Assembly: GCA_046153945.1 (NCBI GenBank)
Contig: JBJXFF010000153.1
Location: 1 to 64,000, forward strand
DNA: 64,000 nt
Direction of reading: 5' to 3'
DNA from: SXOA01 sp046153945
GTDB lineage: Bacteria; Planctomycetota; Planctomycetia; Pirellulales; Pirellulaceae
Shown here: positions 62,578 to 64,000 of the stretch, piece by piece
Layout of the letters: every line of letters begins with the position of its first letter
Numbering within the stretch: the first letter of the stretch is position 1
Made by a program: the position numbers and the translations under genes
Notes under the pieces: model-generated
Told to the model about the DNA's origin: nothing
The model's database searches: none
Seen by the model: only the letters and a program-made list of their open reading frames with translations

Positions 62578-64000
62578 GTCATTAACAACTCAGGTCGAAA
62601 AAGTGAATAAGAAACTCCCAAACCGGGGGGGCAGCTCGATTCCGTCCGACATTGGTAAGGATCGCGTCCTGGCCCTCTACCGGGCCATGCTCGTCATCCG
62701 CCTGACCGAGGAAGAATTGGCCCGCTGCCATGCCCGCGGACTCGTCCACGGGGCCTGCCATACCTACGTCGGCCAAGAGGCGGTGGCAACCGGCGTCTGT
62801 GCCCACCTGCGGAAGGAAGACGTAGTATTCAGCACCCATCGGGGACATGGCCACGCCCTCGCTAAGGGGGCCCATCCCAAAGAGCTGATGGCGGAACTGT
62901 TCGGCCGCCAGACCGGCCTCTCCCGCGGACGCGGCGGCAGCATGCACCTCTTCTCCCCCGAGATTGGGATGATGGGGACGAGCGGCATCGTCGGCCCCTG
63001 CATCCTGCAGGCCTGCGGCGGCGGCTACAGCTTCAAGATCAAGGGAACGGACAACGTGGCGGCCGCCTTCTTCGGCGACGGCGCGTCTAACAACGGTGCG
63101 TTTCACGAAGGACTCAACATGGCCAGCATCTGGAAGCTGCCGGCTCTCTTCATCTGCGAGAACAATCAGTTCGCCACCGAAGTCCCCAATTCCTACGCTG
63201 CCGGCAATCCCAACGTCGCCAGCCGAGCGGCGGCTTATGGAATTCCTGGCATTGAAGTGGACGGAAACGACATCCGGGCCATCTTCGCGGTAGCAGAGGA
63301 AGCGGTCGACCGAGCTCGCAGTGGCGGCGGGCCGACACTGATCGAGTGCAAGACGTATCGCACCCGTGCCCATGCTGAAGGGATGGGTGACTTTGGCTAT
63401 CGGACCAAGGAAGACGTGGAAAATTGGAAAACCAAATGCCCCATCCAGCGTCTGCGGATGTCAATGATTGACGATGGCACCGCTTCAGCGGCGGAACTGG
63501 ATGCAATTGATGCCGACGTTCTCAAACTCGTGGCAGAATCTCGCGACTTCGCGGAGAAGAGCCCCTGGCCGCAGCCAACGACCGCGGCGGAGCATATTTA
63601 TGCGGCGGGTGGCACGCCCACTGCTTTGAGTGGGCGTGAATCCGTCGAGCCAACACGCCCACCCAAGGCGGTGGGCGTGCCACCCGTGGGGACTCGTGAG
63701 TTGACTTACACTCAGGCCACCACCGAGGCTCTTACCGAAGAAATGGCCGCCAACCCGCACATTTTTGTGATGGGCGAAGGCATCGGCAAGCGCGGCGGCA
63801 ACTTTCGCACGACAGCGGGCCTCTATGACATCCACGGCCCGATGCGGCTCTGCGACACGCCGATTTGCGAGCGGGGCTTCGTCGGCCTCGCCTGCGGAGC
63901 AGCGATGACCGGGACGCGGCCGGTGATTGACTTCATGTTCGCCGACTTCGTGCTCGATAGCGTCGGCGAAATCATCAACCAGATCGCCAAAATGCAGTAC
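62576..64000 (+). CDS. Fused alpha/beta thiamine-dependent E1 dehydrogenase, 3' end outside the window
   Basis: 475 codons are visible and no stop is reached. I chose GTG at 62576 because GGGAG lies ten bases before it; GTG at 62603 is the alternative. Residues about 20-340 match the E1 alpha chain (pyruvate, acetoin or branched-chain type): STHRGHGHALAKG, GRGGSMHLF, and the thiamine-diphosphate motif GDGASNNG starting at residue 167. From about residue 375 the beta chain begins (ELTYTQATTEALTEEM, ERGFVGLACGAAMTG). Residues 344-370 between them are encoded by a 79 bp palindromic repeat. It would decarboxylate a 2-oxo acid and pass the acyl group to lipoyl-E2. Confidence 0.93.
   Translation, partial: MSLTTQVEKVNKKLPNRGGSSIPSDIGKDRVLALYRAMLVIRLTEEELARCHARGLVHGACHTYVGQEAVATGVCAHLRKEDVVFSTHRGHGHALAKGAHPKELMAELFGRQTGLSRGRGGSMHLFSPEIGMMGTSGIVGPCILQACGGGYSFKIKGTDNVAAAFFGDGASNNGAFHEGLNMASIWKLPALFICENNQFATEVPNSYAAGNPNVASRAAAYGIPGIEVDGNDIRAIFAVAEEAVDRARSGGGPTLIECKTYRTRAHAEGMGDFGYRTKEDVENWKTKCPIQRLRMSMIDDGTASAAELDAIDADVLKLVAESRDFAEKSPWPQPTTAAEHIYAAGGTPTALSGRESVEPTRPPKAVGVPPVGTRELTYTQATTEALTEEMAANPHIFVMGEGIGKRGGNFRTTAGLYDIHGPMRLCDTPICERGFVGLACGAAMTGTRPVIDFMFADFVLDSVGEIINQIAKMQY
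63607..63685. repeat. Palindromic repeat inside the E1 gene
   Basis: Arms 63607-63638 and 63654-63685 (32 bp each, 29 matching) with a 15-base loop; the outer 15 bp (GGGTGGCACGCCCAC) are perfect. It is read in frame as the linker between the alpha-like and beta-like halves, with no stop codon. CACGCCCAC is also part of the terminator at 10617-10645. Confidence 0.9.

Overview
This 64 kb window looks like chromosomal DNA of a planctomycete. The marker families agree: a twin-arginine DUF1501 protein, a CxPxR sulfatase, secreted Gly-rich and DUF1326 proteins, large modular proteins carrying the 'DPDTWxDxGGPG' signature, a lone secretin, and a fused alpha/beta E1 dehydrogenase. DNA is GC-rich, genes are dense, and many short intergenic hairpins are present. 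I saw no transposase, phage gene, CRISPR array, tRNA or rRNA. The assignment rests on family recognition only; no search was run.

Layout. 1-14.5 kb is mostly minus-strand, largely exported proteins: an edge-truncated hypothetical, a + strand sulfotransferase-like gene, a FadL/OmpP1-like outer-membrane protein, a Gly-rich surface protein, an NTF2-like protein, a sulfatase, a Prc/Tsp protease with an intrinsic terminator, and a coupled DUF1326-CbiX pair. 14.6-17.6 kb holds the most interesting locus: a radical SAM/SPASM enzyme with an extra N-terminal domain, 21 bp upstream of a seven-bladed WD40 protein with unusual Cys-rich motifs after the propeller. 17.7-27 kb has myo-inositol oxygenase, a cyclic-nucleotide-binding protein, rlmN, an M20 peptidase, a BFD-like ferredoxin, a ParDE-like toxin-antitoxin pair, and coaE-polA. 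27.5-41 kb has a large secreted protein, a lipoate-ligase-family enzyme, a secretin and a 2042-residue polytopic membrane protein followed by a HAD hydrolase. 41-49.5 kb has DUF1501 and a three-gene unit of modular secretin-like and MORN/HEAT proteins. 49.7-57.8 kb holds pepP-accB-accC, fumC and an ABC exporter. 58-64 kb holds an FGGY kinase, an Nramp-like transporter without the usual metal ligands, an SDR without its catalytic Lys, and the start of a fused E1 dehydrogenase.

How parts fit together. AccB and AccC supply the biotin carrier and carboxylase of fatty-acid synthesis. FumC and the E1 enzyme belong to central carbon metabolism, and the lipoate-family enzyme could serve the E2 partner of E1. 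The kinase-transporter-SDR run may be a catabolic group. The radical SAM gene and its WD40 neighbour look like a modifying enzyme and its substrate or partner.

A second theme is repeats. Between about 51 and 64 kb almost every gene gap holds a different palindromic repeat family, and one 79 bp palindrome lies inside the E1 gene, where it encodes the linker between the alpha-like and beta-like halves. A C-rich repeat also sits at the start codon of three unrelated genes.
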